Positions 1 to 8,337 are shown, counted from the first letter of the stretch. The stretch is DNA of 64,000 nucleotides from Leptospira haakeii (GCF_002812045.1 NZ_NPEG01000004.1:124001-188000); one strand, 5' to 3'. The notes: generated by a model from the letters alone, not told the origin. Program-made: numbers and translations.

Positions 1-30
1 CTGACAGAGGGGCAATGGGTTGGATCGTAG
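1..30 (+). CDS. 3' end of an upstream gene (partial)
   Basis: The first 30 bases read as nine open codons (L-T-E-G-Q-W-V-G-S) followed by TAG at 28-30. They would overlap the start of the Sco1 gene by about 11 bases if that gene begins at its TTG. Too little is visible to say what the product is. Tight overlap of neighbours is common in this window, so a real upstream gene end is plausible, but a chance open stretch cannot be excluded. Confidence 0.3.
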   Translation: MTEGQWVGS

Positions 31-643
31 CAGTATGAATTTTTTAAAATCGAATTATAAAAATATAATCTATTCTCTATTGATTCTTGGAGTCGGTTTC
101 GGCGTCGGGTATTATATGAAGAAGAAACCTTCTTCAAGATTTGCATCCGAGGCTCCAGTAGCGGAATGGAAAACTTCTATCTTAAAAGATACGGATGGGA
201 AGTTTGTTCGCCCGGCAGAATTACCTGGGAATTTGTTCGTAGTTTATTTTGGATTTTCCCATTGTCCTGATATGTGCCCGATGGCATTGAATGACATAGA
301 GAACGCATTCATTTCTTTAAAAGATGATTCCAAAGATATTACTCCTGTGTTTATCACAATCGATCCAGAAAGAGATACTCCGGAAGTATTAAGAAAATAT
401 ATTTCTCATTTTCCTGGAAAAGAACTCGTGGCCTTAACTGGTGGAAAAGATCAGATTGGAGAGTTACAGAAAGGATTCGGAGTATTCTCCCAAAAGACCC
501 AAATTCCTCAAGGAAATGGAGAATATGGAATGGATCATACTCTCTTTATATATCTGGTTGATAGAACCGGAAATGTACTAAGAGCTTACCCTACTGGAAT
601 CAAGGGAGAAGAACTTGCGAAAGAGATCAGGGAATTATTGTAA
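20..643 (+). CDS. Sco1/SenC family copper chaperone for cytochrome oxidase assembly
   Basis: Sco proteins deliver copper to, or act as thiol reductases on, the CuA centre of cytochrome c oxidase at the outer face of the cytoplasmic membrane. One N-terminal membrane anchor (about residues 14-33) is followed by a thioredoxin-like domain. The copper-binding pair is C82 and C86 in F-S-H-C-P-D-M-C-P, and the conserved distal histidine is H173 in G-M-D-H-T-L-F. All three metal ligands are therefore present. The 207-residue length is normal. TTG at 20 has a GAGGGG ribosome site seven bases upstream. ATG at 35 is the alternative and would remove only five residues. Confidence 0.9.
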   Translation: MDRSSMNFLKSNYKNIIYSLLILGVGFGVGYYMKKKPSSRFASEAPVAEWKTSILKDTDGKFVRPAELPGNLFVVYFGFSHCPDMCPMALNDIENAFISLKDDSKDITPVFITIDPERDTPEVLRKYISHFPGKELVALTGGKDQIGELQKGFGVFSQKTQIPQGNGEYGMDHTLFIYLVDRTGNVLRAYPTGIKGEELAKEIRELL

Positions 644-710
644 ATTTTATTCAGGTTTGTTAATAAACTAGCAAAATATAATCCCCTGTTATCTTATCTT
701 CTCAAAACCT

Positions 711-1052
711 TCATTCTTTATCATAAAAAGCGAATACTACAGCAAGTATTACCAGAAAAAAACTGACCGCGTGGTTCCATTTCATTTTTTCTTTTAATAC
801 AAGGATCGCAAATCCTACGAATACGGTGATCGTGATCACTTCTTGTAAAATTTTGAGCTGGAAACCACTTAATCCATCTTCTGCATATCCAATCCGATTT
901 GCCGGAACCATCAGGCAATACTCAAAAAATGCTATTCCCCAAGAGATCAGGATTGTTTTCCAAATGGGGAAGTCCTTGAAGAACTTCAGATGACCGTACC
1001 AAGCAAAGGTCATGAATAAATTGGAAAGAGTGAGTAATAGAAAAGTCCTCAT
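711..1052 (-). CDS. DUF486 family small multidrug-transporter-like membrane protein
   Basis: This is a protein of about 113 residues made almost entirely of four hydrophobic helices, with the family's characteristic opening M-R-T-F-L-L-L-T-L-S-N and the motif F-M-T-F-A-W-Y-G-H-L-K. DUF486 proteins are related to the drug/metabolite transporter superfamily, and no substrate is established. The open frame extends 22 codons further upstream to 1118. I prefer the ATG at 1052 because the family begins there, and because the longer form would run through a transcription terminator belonging to the Hsp20 operon. The gene converges with the Sco1 gene. Confidence 0.75.
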   Translation of the reverse strand: MRTFLLLTLSNLFMTFAWYGHLKFFKDFPIWKTILISWGIAFFEYCLMVPANRIGYAEDGLSGFQLKILQEVITITVFVGFAILVLKEKMKWNHAVSFFLVILAVVFAFYDKE

Positions 1053-1085
1053 AAATCCAGGAAAACCGAATGGAAGAATGGAGGC

Positions 1086-1112
1086 AAAAAAAAACCGGGC
1101 TGAAAACCCGGT
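1086..1112 (-). terminator. Rho-independent terminator of the Hsp20 operon
   Basis: Read on the minus strand, ACCGGG and CCCGGT form a GC-rich stem around a seven-base loop, followed by nine consecutive T residues. It lies about 30 bases after the stop codon of the second Hsp20 gene, so it most likely ends that heat-shock transcript. Confidence 0.85.
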
Positions 1113-1140
1113 TATCAAGTAAGGATTTGCTGAAAAACAA

Positions 1141-1536
1141 TTAGTTAGTTTTGACCTCTATCTTTTTACTCAAAGGTTTCTTTCTAGGGAGTTTGAGTTG
1201 TAAAACCCCGTTTTTGAGAACTGCGGAAATTTTATCTTCTTCCACAGGTTCTGATACAAGGAAGGTCCTTTTATAATCTCCAGTTCCATATTCCGAATAT
1301 CTTAAACTTCCTTTTGGTTCAGAAATATTAGTCTTCGCAGAGATCCTGAGTTCATCTTTCTCCAGAGAAATTTCAAGATCGGATTCTTTTACTCCAGGAA
1401 GATCTAAGACAAGAAGATGTTCTTCTTCATTTGAATAAAGATCGGTAGCAGGAGTGTAGGTCGATTTAGGCCTCTGAGCCTTCTCTTGTTCTGCTGCTAC
1501 TTTTTCTTCTGTTTTTAGTAATTCTGATACGCTCAT
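1141..1536 (-). CDS. Small heat shock protein, Hsp20/alpha-crystallin family (second gene of pair)
   Basis: ATP-independent cytosolic holdase that binds unfolding proteins. After a charged N-terminal arm (about 1-30) comes the alpha-crystallin beta-sandwich (about 31-120), containing L-D-L-P-G-V and the closing L-K-N-G-V-L-Q-L-K-L-P signature. The C-terminal anchoring motif appears as I-E-V. The 131-residue length is typical. AAGGAG lies just upstream of the ATG. The start is only ten bases from the stop of the preceding Hsp20 gene, so the two are co-transcribed under the CIRCE operators upstream and end at the terminator at 1086-1112. Confidence 0.92.
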   Translation of the reverse strand: MSVSELLKTEEKVAAEQEKAQRPKSTYTPATDLYSNEEEHLLVLDLPGVKESDLEISLEKDELRISAKTNISEPKGSLRYSEYGTGDYKRTFLVSEPVEEDKISAVLKNGVLQLKLPRKKPLSKKIEVKTN

Positions 1537-1546
1537 TTTTTTCTCC

Positions 1547-1954
1547 TTATGCCTTTGCTTCTATACGGATCTTTCTTGGTTTTTCGCTCTCGAGGATCGG
1601 AAGTACTAAAGTTAAAACTCCGTCTTTTACGGATGCTTCTACCTTTTCCGAATCTATCGCAACAGGAAGCTCTAACCTGCGCTGGAATTTACCTCTGGCT
1701 CTTTCTATCCTGCGAGGTTTGTCTTGTGTGTATTCCTTCCATTCACCTGAGATGGTTAGAAGGTTATGAGCCACTGTGATGTCCAAGTCTTCCGGAGAAA
1801 GGCCTGGAACCTCGGCAGTAACTGTGATCCTGTCTTGGTCTGTATATACGTTTAGCGCAGGATATACCTGTCCGCCTTCCGAGACTGGATCGAATAAATT
1901 ATGGAATCTATTTTGAATTCTTCTGACTTCGCTAAAAAAATTTGGGGTTCTCAT
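1547..1954 (-). CDS. Small heat shock protein, Hsp20/alpha-crystallin family (first gene of pair)
   Basis: A 135-residue Hsp20 chaperone with an aromatic N-terminal arm (about 1-35), an alpha-crystallin domain containing E-V-P-G-L-S-P-E-D-L and V-K-D-G-V-L-T-L-V-L-P, and a C-terminal I-R-I motif of the I-X-I type used for oligomer assembly. It differs clearly from the downstream paralogue, so mixed oligomers are possible; that is inference. AGGAGG sits upstream of the ATG. Two CIRCE-type inverted repeats lie 20 and 81 bases upstream of the start, indicating heat-inducible repression by HrcA. Confidence 0.93.
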   Translation of the reverse strand: MRTPNFFSEVRRIQNRFHNLFDPVSEGGQVYPALNVYTDQDRITVTAEVPGLSPEDLDITVAHNLLTISGEWKEYTQDKPRRIERARGKFQRRLELPVAIDSEKVEASVKDGVLTLVLPILESEKPRKIRIEAKA

Positions 1955-1973
1955 TATTGCCTCCTGGGCGTAT

Positions 1974-2000
1974 TTAGCACTTTAATACTTAGAGTGCTAA
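1974..2000. promoter_or_regulatory. CIRCE operator (HrcA site), proximal copy, Hsp20 operon
   Basis: TTAGCACTT, nine bases, GAGTGCTAA. This matches the CIRCE consensus (TTAGCACTC-N9-GAGTGCTAA) at all but one position, with the exact nine-base spacer. It begins 20 bases upstream of the first Hsp20 start codon. HrcA repressors bind this element in many bacteria. Confidence 0.92.
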
Positions 2001-2034
2001 ATATTCAAAAAGGTTCCATTCTTTTTTCGAAAAA

Positions 2035-2061
2035 TTGGCACTTTTTTGAACAGAGTGCTAA
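2035..2061. promoter_or_regulatory. Second CIRCE-type operator, Hsp20 operon
   Basis: TTGGCACTT, nine bases, GAGTGCTAA. The right arm is perfect and the left arm has two mismatches to consensus. The centre-to-centre distance to the proximal copy is 61 bases. The two copies probably bracket or overlap the promoter, so HrcA could bind both sites cooperatively; that is inference. Confidence 0.8.
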
Positions 2062-2209
2062 ATAAGAAAAAGGCGCCTATCCGGATCATTCTGGCGCAAA
2101 ACAGGCTTTTGGGAGGAAAAAAGAAGATATTCCTTTTCTGGTTCGGAAGGAAGATTAGCCGAAATTTTAGACTTCTTAGGTAATTCTTTCAAACCAGAAA
2201 GGAGAAATT

Positions 2210-3073
2210 TTGAATCCGGAACCCAATCTGAAAAAGAACAGAATACTTTTAATCCGTTGTAAAGACGAGGCGGGACTGATCCACAGGATCACAGGTTTTT
2301 TAGCTAATATAGGTGCGAATATAGTAGGAAACCAAGAGTTCGTGGAACCATTAGAGAAGGTATTCTTCATGAGAACTGAATACTCTCTTGAGAACAGTTC
2401 AAAAGAAGAAGGTCTTATTTCCGAACTTGCAAAGATACTTCCGAAAGATGCAAAGCTTACTTTATCCAATCCAAAATTTCCCAAGGTAGTTTTACTCGCA
2501 ACAAAAGAGCCTCATTGTTTGGGGGATATTCTGCTTCGTTGGAGATACGGAGAATTACCCATGGAACTTTTGGGTGTAGTTTCTAATCACGAAATTTTGG
2601 GAGACTTGGTCCGGGATTTTAAACTTCCTTTTCATTGTATTTCTAGCGAAGGATTGAGTAGGGAAGAACATGAAAACCAATTAGATTCCTACCTGAAGGA
2701 ACTCCAACCGGATTGGATCGTTCTTGCGAAATATATGAGGATACTTACTCCTGAATTCGTGAAAAAATGGGAACATCGTATATTGAATATCCATCATTCG
2801 TTTTTACCTGCATTTGTAGGAGCAAAACCATACGAGCAAGCGTATAAGCGCGGAGTAAAGATCATAGGTGGAACTGCTCATATCGTGACTGAAAATTTAG
2901 ATGAGGGGCCGATCCTAGTCCAGGATGTTTGTCATGTGGATCATGGTTATTCTCCGGAACGTTTGGTCTTATACGGAAGAGATTTAGAGAAGGTAGTTTT
3001 ATCAAAGGCTCTCCGTTTACTTTTGGAAGATAGAGTGATGATCTTTCAGAATAGAACAATTATTTTTGAATAA
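2210..3073 (+). CDS. purU: Formyltetrahydrofolate deformylase
   Basis: Hydrolyses 10-formyl-tetrahydrofolate to formate and tetrahydrofolate, balancing the one-carbon pool and supplying formate for purine synthesis. The N-terminal ACT domain (about 10-85, opening R-I-L-L-I-R-C-K-D-E-A-G-L-I) is the regulatory part that distinguishes PurU from PurN. The C-terminal formyltransferase fold (about 90-275) carries the catalytic N-I-H-H-S-F-L-P segment near residue 191 and the aspartate-containing D-E-G-P-I-L-V-Q-D near 230. The 287-residue length is normal. TTG start, preceded by AGGAG six bases away. Confidence 0.92.
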   Translation: MNPEPNLKKNRILLIRCKDEAGLIHRITGFLANIGANIVGNQEFVEPLEKVFFMRTEYSLENSSKEEGLISELAKILPKDAKLTLSNPKFPKVVLLATKEPHCLGDILLRWRYGELPMELLGVVSNHEILGDLVRDFKLPFHCISSEGLSREEHENQLDSYLKELQPDWIVLAKYMRILTPEFVKKWEHRILNIHHSFLPAFVGAKPYEQAYKRGVKIIGGTAHIVTENLDEGPILVQDVCHVDHGYSPERLVLYGRDLEKVVLSKALRLLLEDRVMIFQNRTIIFE

Positions 3074-3109
3074 TAACTATAATTAGAATATTAGGTTTTT
3101 AGAACATAC

Positions 3110-4516
3110 ATGAAATTGAAATACATCGGTTTTATTTTTTCCATACTACTTGCTTGCGTCCCTCCTTTATTTTCCTTTTACGGTTATGTTCCTGCTTCGG
3201 TCGGAGGTATGTTTTTTATATTTTTGATCGCTGCAGGATTATGGATTTTTGAAATTATCCCGGGTCATGCTACTTCTATCCTGATCATTTTTTCAGAGAT
3301 CATTCTTTTTTCTAATCCTGGTAAATGGGAATTTTTGAAACAATATGCCGGTCCTGGAAAGCCGACTCCGCCAGCAGCATTCTTGGCATCACTTGCTGAT
3401 TCTGCCGTAGTATTGTTTTTAGGAAGTTTTGCATTGGCCAAGTCCTGTGTAAAAGTAGGTGTGGATCGTTGGTTGGCCAATCGAGTTCTTCCTTATTTTG
3501 GAACTTCTCCTAAGTTTGTATTACTCGGACTCATGTGTATCACTGCAACCATCTCACTCTGGATGAGTAATACCGCCACGGCATCTTTGATGATTGCTTT
3601 GGTATTTCCATTGCTTATGGTTTTGGATAAGGATGAAAAATTTAGGAAAGCAGTTCTGATCGGAATTCCATTTGCTGCAAATTTAGGGGGGATTGGAACG
3701 CCGATCGGATCTCCTCCGAATGTGATCGCATTCGCAAATTTGAAAAACCAGGGATATGGAGACTTTATTTCCTTTGGGACTTGGATGCTTGTGGCAGTTC
3801 CACTTTTGATCATTCTACTTTTTGCAGCATGGTTTTGGCTTCTTCGCGCGTTTCCTGCAAGTGAGGGTTTAACTCTTTCTCTTCGTTATGAAACTATCTC
3901 AGATGAAGGTTCCGAGAAAAAACTGAGATTTGTTTTATTTGGATTTTTGATTACTGTACTTCTATGGTTGAGTGAATCATTTCACGGGATTCCTGCAGGA
4001 GTTATAGCTCTATTCCCTCTTCTTCTTTTTACTGCTTTCGGAATATTAGAATCCAATGATTTACGTTCTTTGGAATGGGATGTTCTGATCTTAGTTGCAG
4101 GCGGGATCGCTCTCGGAACTGGGATAGAAAAAAGTGGCGCGGGGGCCTGGTTCGGAGAACTAATCGGTAAACAAGCAGGCCCGGGAGAAAGTCTTTGGGT
4201 GCTTGGGATTTTCTTTTCGATCGGACTTTTTCTTTCTACATTTTTATCCAATACTGCTACAGCAAATCTTCTGGTTCCTTTGGCTCTTCCTGTGGCCACT
4301 TTGTTATTGCCTGGCAATGAATCTTATGCGATACAATTAGTTTTAGGATCAGCGTTAGGCGCTTCTTTGGCAATGTCCTTACCTGTTTCTACACCTCCAA
4401 ATGCGGTGGCTTATGCAGTGGGTGGTTTTGAGATCAAGGATATGGCCAAAGTGGGTGTCAGGATCGGGCTTTTGGGATTGGTCCTTGTTCTTTTCGGGTT
4501 TCTTTTCTTTAAATAA
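3110..4516 (+). CDS. DASS/SLC13 family sodium-coupled anion symporter
   Basis: A 468-residue inner-membrane transporter with about a dozen hydrophobic segments. The two inverted halves each carry the S-N-T-A-T-A substrate/sodium loop (near residues 152 and 379), which is diagnostic for the divalent-anion:sodium symporter family of dicarboxylates, sulfate and phosphate. The companion sequences G-T-P-I-G-S-P-P-N and P-V-S-T-P-P-N-A are also present. The exact substrate cannot be read from the sequence; C4-dicarboxylate or citrate is commonest in such bacterial proteins. It starts 36 bases after purU and may share its transcript. Confidence 0.88.
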   Translation: MKLKYIGFIFSILLACVPPLFSFYGYVPASVGGMFFIFLIAAGLWIFEIIPGHATSILIIFSEIILFSNPGKWEFLKQYAGPGKPTPPAAFLASLADSAVVLFLGSFALAKSCVKVGVDRWLANRVLPYFGTSPKFVLLGLMCITATISLWMSNTATASLMIALVFPLLMVLDKDEKFRKAVLIGIPFAANLGGIGTPIGSPPNVIAFANLKNQGYGDFISFGTWMLVAVPLLIILLFAAWFWLLRAFPASEGLTLSLRYETISDEGSEKKLRFVLFGFLITVLLWLSESFHGIPAGVIALFPLLLFTAFGILESNDLRSLEWDVLILVAGGIALGTGIEKSGAGAWFGELIGKQAGPGESLWVLGIFFSIGLFLSTFLSNTATANLLVPLALPVATLLLPGNESYAIQLVLGSALGASLAMSLPVSTPPNAVAYAVGGFEIKDMAKVGVRIGLLGLVLVLFGFLFFK

Positions 4517-4643
4517 TAGATTTCTAAAATTCATCCGCTGATTGCTCCTAATTTGGAATGGATGCTAAAAAATGGGGAATGAATCTATCCTACGTTAGGT
4601 GAAAAGGATTCGAAATTTCGGTGTAGAGAATGTTACTTAAGGC

Positions 4644-6083
4644 ATGAGCTTTGCCGTAAGAAGATACTCTTTCTCTATCCTTTTTATAGTTTTAAATATA
4701 CTTTCCTGTTCATCTCCCGATCAATCCATTCCGTCGGAACTGGCTTTGCTCTTTGGAGGATCCGCAGAGAATAACGTTCCTTCCTCACCTACAAAACCTT
4801 GGCCGAAATTCTTTGGAGTTTTTGGCAGTTTAACTTTTGCATCAGGAGCGAGTATAGATCCCGACGGAAATATAATCGCTACAGGATTTACGGAAGGGAA
4901 TTTCGGCGGGCAGCCGATGCTTGGCAAGTTGGATTCTTATATCACCAAACATGATGAAGAAGGAAATCGACTTTGGACCAGGCATTTAGGTGGAGGTCCA
5001 AAAGACTTTTCGAAAGGAAGTACCTATGGTCTTGCGATAAAGTCCGACAAAGATGGAAATGTTTTAAGTACAGGAATGACAGTCGTAGAGATATTAGATG
5101 GGCAGAATAAAATCGGCTACCAAGATGCTTATTTATCAAAATACGATAAGGACGGGAATAAAAAATGGACCAGAATGATCGGTGGAGGGAGTAACACCGA
5201 TTTCCACCAAGGTACTTCTGCAGGAAGAGGAATTTCTTCCGATCAATTCGGGAATATTTATGTAGTAGGAACTACGAACGCAGGTACCTTCTTCGGTGAA
5301 AAAAACACGGCTGAACATAACGGTTTATTTATGGTGAAATATGATCCGAACGGAAACCAGATATGGGCGAGAACGGCGCGTAATACAGGTCCGGACAATA
5401 TCGAATCGATTGCGGGAGATTTAACAATCGATTCGAATGGCGAGATTTATTTTGTAGGTGCTGCCCAAGGTGGTTTCGATGATCAAACCCAAATTGGGAT
5501 AGAGGATGCACTTCTAATTAAATATGATTCGGATGGAAATAAACTTTGGGCCCGCTTATTGGGCGTTACTGATCAAATTTCAGTTGCGAATGATGTCAGC
5601 ATAGATCCAGACAGAAATATTTACATAGTAGGTAGTGCATCAGGTGAACTGGATGGTCAAACTCCGATTGGAACTACTGATACTTTTATAGTAAAATATG
5701 ATAAGGATGGAAATAAACTATGGACCAGACTTATTGGAAATCCAGATTATTCCGGTTTTTTCAGAGCGGAGACCCAAGGTTTTGGAATTACCGTAGATCC
5801 AAACGGTAATTCATATATTGCCGGAACAATTTCTGCTGTAAAAATACTTTTCACCAATTCTATAAATAATGCCTTCGCAGCGAAATTCGACACAGATGGG
5901 AATTTAGTCTGGTCGAATTTGAAATATATGGAAGAAACAACAAAATGTGAGGTCCGAGCCCAAGACGTAGTTCTTGGATTGAATGATTCTTTTTTTGTAG
6001 TCGGTTATACTTCCTGTCTTTTGAATATAATTGATCCTGCCAACGGAATCGACAGCTTATTCATTTCAAAAGAATCTCCCTAA
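4644..6083 (+). CDS. SBBP-repeat beta-propeller lipoprotein
   Basis: A signal sequence ends in a lipobox-like L-N-I-L-S-C (Cys at about 22), so the protein is probably a lipoprotein. The rest is built from repeats of about 55 residues, each combining D-x-D-G-N-I-Y-V-x-G with a strand of the type K-Y-D-K-D-G-N-K-L-W-T-R. I can see six D-G-N-x-x-W blades, and the seventh stops early at I-D-S-L-F-I-S-K-E-S-P. SBBP repeats fold as beta-propellers. Leptospires carry several such surface or periplasmic lipoproteins of unknown function. The end lies 65 bases before the likely start of the CapA-like lipoprotein. Confidence 0.8.
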   Translation: MSFAVRRYSFSILFIVLNILSCSSPDQSIPSELALLFGGSAENNVPSSPTKPWPKFFGVFGSLTFASGASIDPDGNIIATGFTEGNFGGQPMLGKLDSYITKHDEEGNRLWTRHLGGGPKDFSKGSTYGLAIKSDKDGNVLSTGMTVVEILDGQNKIGYQDAYLSKYDKDGNKKWTRMIGGGSNTDFHQGTSAGRGISSDQFGNIYVVGTTNAGTFFGEKNTAEHNGLFMVKYDPNGNQIWARTARNTGPDNIESIAGDLTIDSNGEIYFVGAAQGGFDDQTQIGIEDALLIKYDSDGNKLWARLLGVTDQISVANDVSIDPDRNIYIVGSASGELDGQTPIGTTDTFIVKYDKDGNKLWTRLIGNPDYSGFFRAETQGFGITVDPNGNSYIAGTISAVKILFTNSINNAFAAKFDTDGNLVWSNLKYMEETTKCEVRAQDVVLGLNDSFFVVGYTSCLLNIIDPANGIDSLFISKESP

Positions 6084-6147
6084 AGGTTTTTCTTTTTTCA
6101 GTATTTTATTTCCGAAAACGAATCGGGGCCTAAAACTGTCCCGAAAC

Positions 6148-7356
6148 ATGTTGTTTTTCCGAAAACATTTCATTTTATCGATTTCGGTCCTTCTCATTTT
6201 TCCGTTTTTACTCTTGTTCGCCTGCGCCGGAGTTCCTGAGAATTCTTCCGGCTCAGAAAAACCTTCGGAATCACAGACTAGTATAGTTGATAAGATCGAA
6301 ACCCAAATAGAAAAGTTATTTGGAAAAGAAGAAGATCCCGAAGTTGTAAAAGTGCTATTAGGCGGAGACGTCATGTTTAATTGGGGGATCCGGGACACGA
6401 TCAAGTCCAAAGGAGAATTAGCCCCAGTCAAAGGCCTTAAGTCTGTTTTTGAAACTGCAGACCTAAGAGTTTTAAATTTAGAAACTCCTGTTGTATCCGA
6501 AAAAAGTTGGGATCATGGTAAGGCTTATGTTTTCCAAGCAAAAGAGTCTGATCTAGAAACTATGAGTTTTTTAGGAGTAGACCTTGTTTCTTTAGGTAAT
6601 AATCACGCGATGGATCATGGTCCGGAGGGATTAGAGGAAACTCTCAAATTTTTAGAAAATAGAAAGATCGCTTCTATAGGTGCGGGGAAAAATTTAGAGT
6701 TCGCTTTTCGTCCTTGGATCTGGGAAGGGAAGGATACTTATCTTAGAATTTATTCTGCCACCAATGTAGCGGAAGGTAGATCTCATTATGCAGGGCAAAC
6801 TCCAGGTGTTATGCCTTTGGATCCCGAACTGATCATCAAAAAAATCCGAATCGAAAAATTACAACCGAATTCGTCCCGAACTTCTAAAAGAGATAAAAAA
6901 TCTAAAACGGTTTCTCCCGGAAAACAATTTAGGGTGCTTTCTATTCATTGGGGAGTGGAATATTCTCCCTTTCCAACTATAGAGCAGAGAAAAATCGCAA
7001 AAACTTTGGCTGATGGTGGATTGGACATTATAGTAGGGCATCATCCTCATATTCCTCAAGGTATCGAGAAGATAGGAAATACGATCATATTTTATTCTTT
7101 AGGAAATTTGATCTTTGGAAGTAGGAACGCCTATTTAAACCATAACTTAATCGTAATACTCCATATTAAAAAAAGTAAATTGATCAATATCGAACTCGTT
7201 CCGATTTTCGGAAAATTCCAAAACGAGGATCATTTGGTCAGGCCTCTTGAAGGAAAAGAAGCCGAGAATTTTTTAAAGGAAATCGCAGTCCTTTCTCAAG
7301 ACTTGGGGACTAAGGTTCGGATCGATGGGGATAGAGCTTGGGTGGAACTGGATTAA
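6148..7356 (+). CDS. CapA/PgsA-like metallophosphatase lipoprotein
   Basis: Member of the family annotated as poly-gamma-glutamate synthesis protein CapA, a calcineurin-like phosphoesterase fold. From the ATG at 6148 the protein has 402 residues, a signal peptide with lipobox L-L-F-A-C (Cys near 27), G-G-D-V-M-F-N near 71, the S-L-G-N-N-H-A-M-D-H-G motif near 150, H-W-G-V-E-Y near 270 and G-H-H-P-H near 296. The frame is open from 6031, overlapping the preceding gene, but that form would bury the signal peptide, so I choose 6148. No capsule polyglutamate genes are nearby, so its true role is unknown. Confidence 0.82.
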   Translation: MLFFRKHFILSISVLLIFPFLLLFACAGVPENSSGSEKPSESQTSIVDKIETQIEKLFGKEEDPEVVKVLLGGDVMFNWGIRDTIKSKGELAPVKGLKSVFETADLRVLNLETPVVSEKSWDHGKAYVFQAKESDLETMSFLGVDLVSLGNNHAMDHGPEGLEETLKFLENRKIASIGAGKNLEFAFRPWIWEGKDTYLRIYSATNVAEGRSHYAGQTPGVMPLDPELIIKKIRIEKLQPNSSRTSKRDKKSKTVSPGKQFRVLSIHWGVEYSPFPTIEQRKIAKTLADGGLDIIVGHHPHIPQGIEKIGNTIIFYSLGNLIFGSRNAYLNHNLIVILHIKKSKLINIELVPIFGKFQNEDHLVRPLEGKEAENFLKEIAVLSQDLGTKVRIDGDRAWVELD

Positions 7357-7763
7357 GCTAAGTGAGTCCAGTTTTCTATTCTCAATCCTGGAATTTTTTG
7401 GAAATGCCTTTCGTTATTCGTAATTAAGGTATAGTTCAAATACAGAGCAGTAGATCCGATGAGTAGATCAAAGTCTTCTACCGTATTTCCTTTTTTCTGT
7501 TGAGTAGCTTTGAGTTCTCCATAAGTTTCCATAATTCCTTCGGTCAGTTCTATCACTGGAAAAAGTTCGGCAATTCTTCGGACCGTTGCTAGATTTCTTT
7601 CCTTGTAGATAGATTTCTGGGCTCCAAAGATTAATTCTCCATAAGTGATTACGGAAACCGATTTGATGGAGTTCTTACGATCCAAAAAATTTTGCCGAAC
7701 GATTGGATCTTCCTTTAAGCTATAGATGATGATATCCGTATCAATCAAATAGCTCATCTGCAT
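7353..7763 (-). CDS. vapC: VapC-type PIN-domain toxin ribonuclease
   Basis: PIN-domain endoribonuclease of the type II toxin family, 136 residues. The acidic metal-binding residues are visible: the aspartates in Y-L-I-D-T-D-I near the N-terminus, the glutamate in T-Y-G-E-L-I-F-G, and the aspartates in V-E-D-F-D-L-L-I-G near residue 100. The start overlaps the end of the antitoxin gene by about 20 bases, the usual translationally coupled arrangement. ATG at 7757 (third codon) is an equally good start. Its stop overlaps the convergent CapA-like gene by four bases. Confidence 0.88.
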   Translation of the reverse strand: MQMSYLIDTDIIIYSLKEDPIVRQNFLDRKNSIKSVSVITYGELIFGAQKSIYKERNLATVRRIAELFPVIELTEGIMETYGELKATQQKKGNTVEDFDLLIGSTALYLNYTLITNNERHFQKIPGLRIENWTHLA

Positions 7764-8019
7764 CTTTCCCTAATGTGTTTTTAGTTCGAGAGGAGCGTAT
7801 GTCCTTTGCGATCTTATCTGCACTTCTTTCATCTACCCAAGAGCCAGATAATTCTAAAAAATCTAAGGTCTTACGTTCGGATTCTTTATTGTCATGTGCT
7901 AGATAGTTCTCGATTAGAAGAACTACTTCTTGGCTTACGGATCTGTGTTCCATTTCGGCCCTCCTTTTTAATGCTTCGTAGAGTCTGTCGTCTATATCCC
8001 TGACTTGTAAGTTTGCCAT
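7741..8019 (-). CDS. vapB: VapB/FitA-type ribbon-helix-helix antitoxin
   Basis: A small antitoxin whose N-terminal ribbon-helix-helix (M-A-N-L-Q-V-R-D-I-D-D-R-L-Y-E-A-L-K) binds operator DNA, and whose acidic C-terminal tail should wrap the VapC active site. From the ATG at 8019 it is 92 residues long, with GGGAGA nine bases upstream. The frame is open to an ATG at 8049, but that start has no ribosome site and lies against the operator. The inverted repeat at 8050-8082 immediately upstream is the likely autoregulatory site. Confidence 0.85.
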   Translation of the reverse strand: MANLQVRDIDDRLYEALKRRAEMEHRSVSQEVVLLIENYLAHDNKESERKTLDFLELSGSWVDERSADKIAKDIRSSRTKNTLGKDADELFD

Positions 8020-8049
8020 ATTCCGAGTCTCCCGGAATACGGTAGCCAT

Positions 8050-8082
8050 ATTTCATGAAAATGAAAGCAAAATTCATGAAAT
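8050..8082. promoter_or_regulatory. Inverted-repeat operator of vapBC
   Basis: ATTTCATGAA and TTCATGAAAT form a perfect ten-base inverted repeat separated by 13 bases. Each half also contains the self-complementary octamer TTCATGAA. The position directly upstream of vapB is what is expected for binding by two VapB dimers or a VapBC complex. The sequence is seen directly; the binding is inference. Confidence 0.75.
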
Positions 8083-8242
8083 GTGGAGCCACAGGATAGA
8101 AAAGACATTCCTTTGTATTGTTTGGAGAGTCAGTGAATGGACTTGGAAAATGAAAATTAGAAATAAGAAAGATCAGCGGAATATTGATTCGAATTACATC
8201 TTAGCGCCTTTTTGAGAGCTAAGACGCCCAAATCTATTCCAC

Positions 8243-8280
8243 TTGACCCCTTGCCCCTAAAGCCGAAAATAGGACAAAAT
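8243..8280 (+). promoter_or_regulatory. Possible promoter region of the rpsF operon
   Basis: TTGACC at 8243 and TTGCCC at 8251 are candidate -35 hexamers. CAAAAT at 8275-8280 is a plausible -10 with an 18-base spacer from the second. The match is modest. The placement, 58 bases before rpsF in an otherwise empty 290-base gap shared with vapBC, is the main support. Confidence 0.3.
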
Positions 8281-8337
8281 TCGGTTCTTCTGCTCGCCGC
8301 ATTTGCGCAGACGGGCATTTTCCCATAGGAGAAACTT

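Noticed and set aside
6031..6147. Longer start for the CapA-like protein
   Set aside because: It would overlap the preceding lipoprotein gene by 53 bases and place about 39 residues before an otherwise standard lipoprotein signal peptide.
7353..8092. Considered as part of a larger defence island
   Set aside because: VapBC stands alone. The flanking genes are a lipoprotein and the ribosomal operon, with no restriction, CRISPR or phage genes.
8200..8223. CTTAGC-N12-GCTAAG inverted repeat upstream of rpsF
   Set aside because: Only six bases per arm and no T-run. It is expected by chance in AT-rich intergenic DNA.
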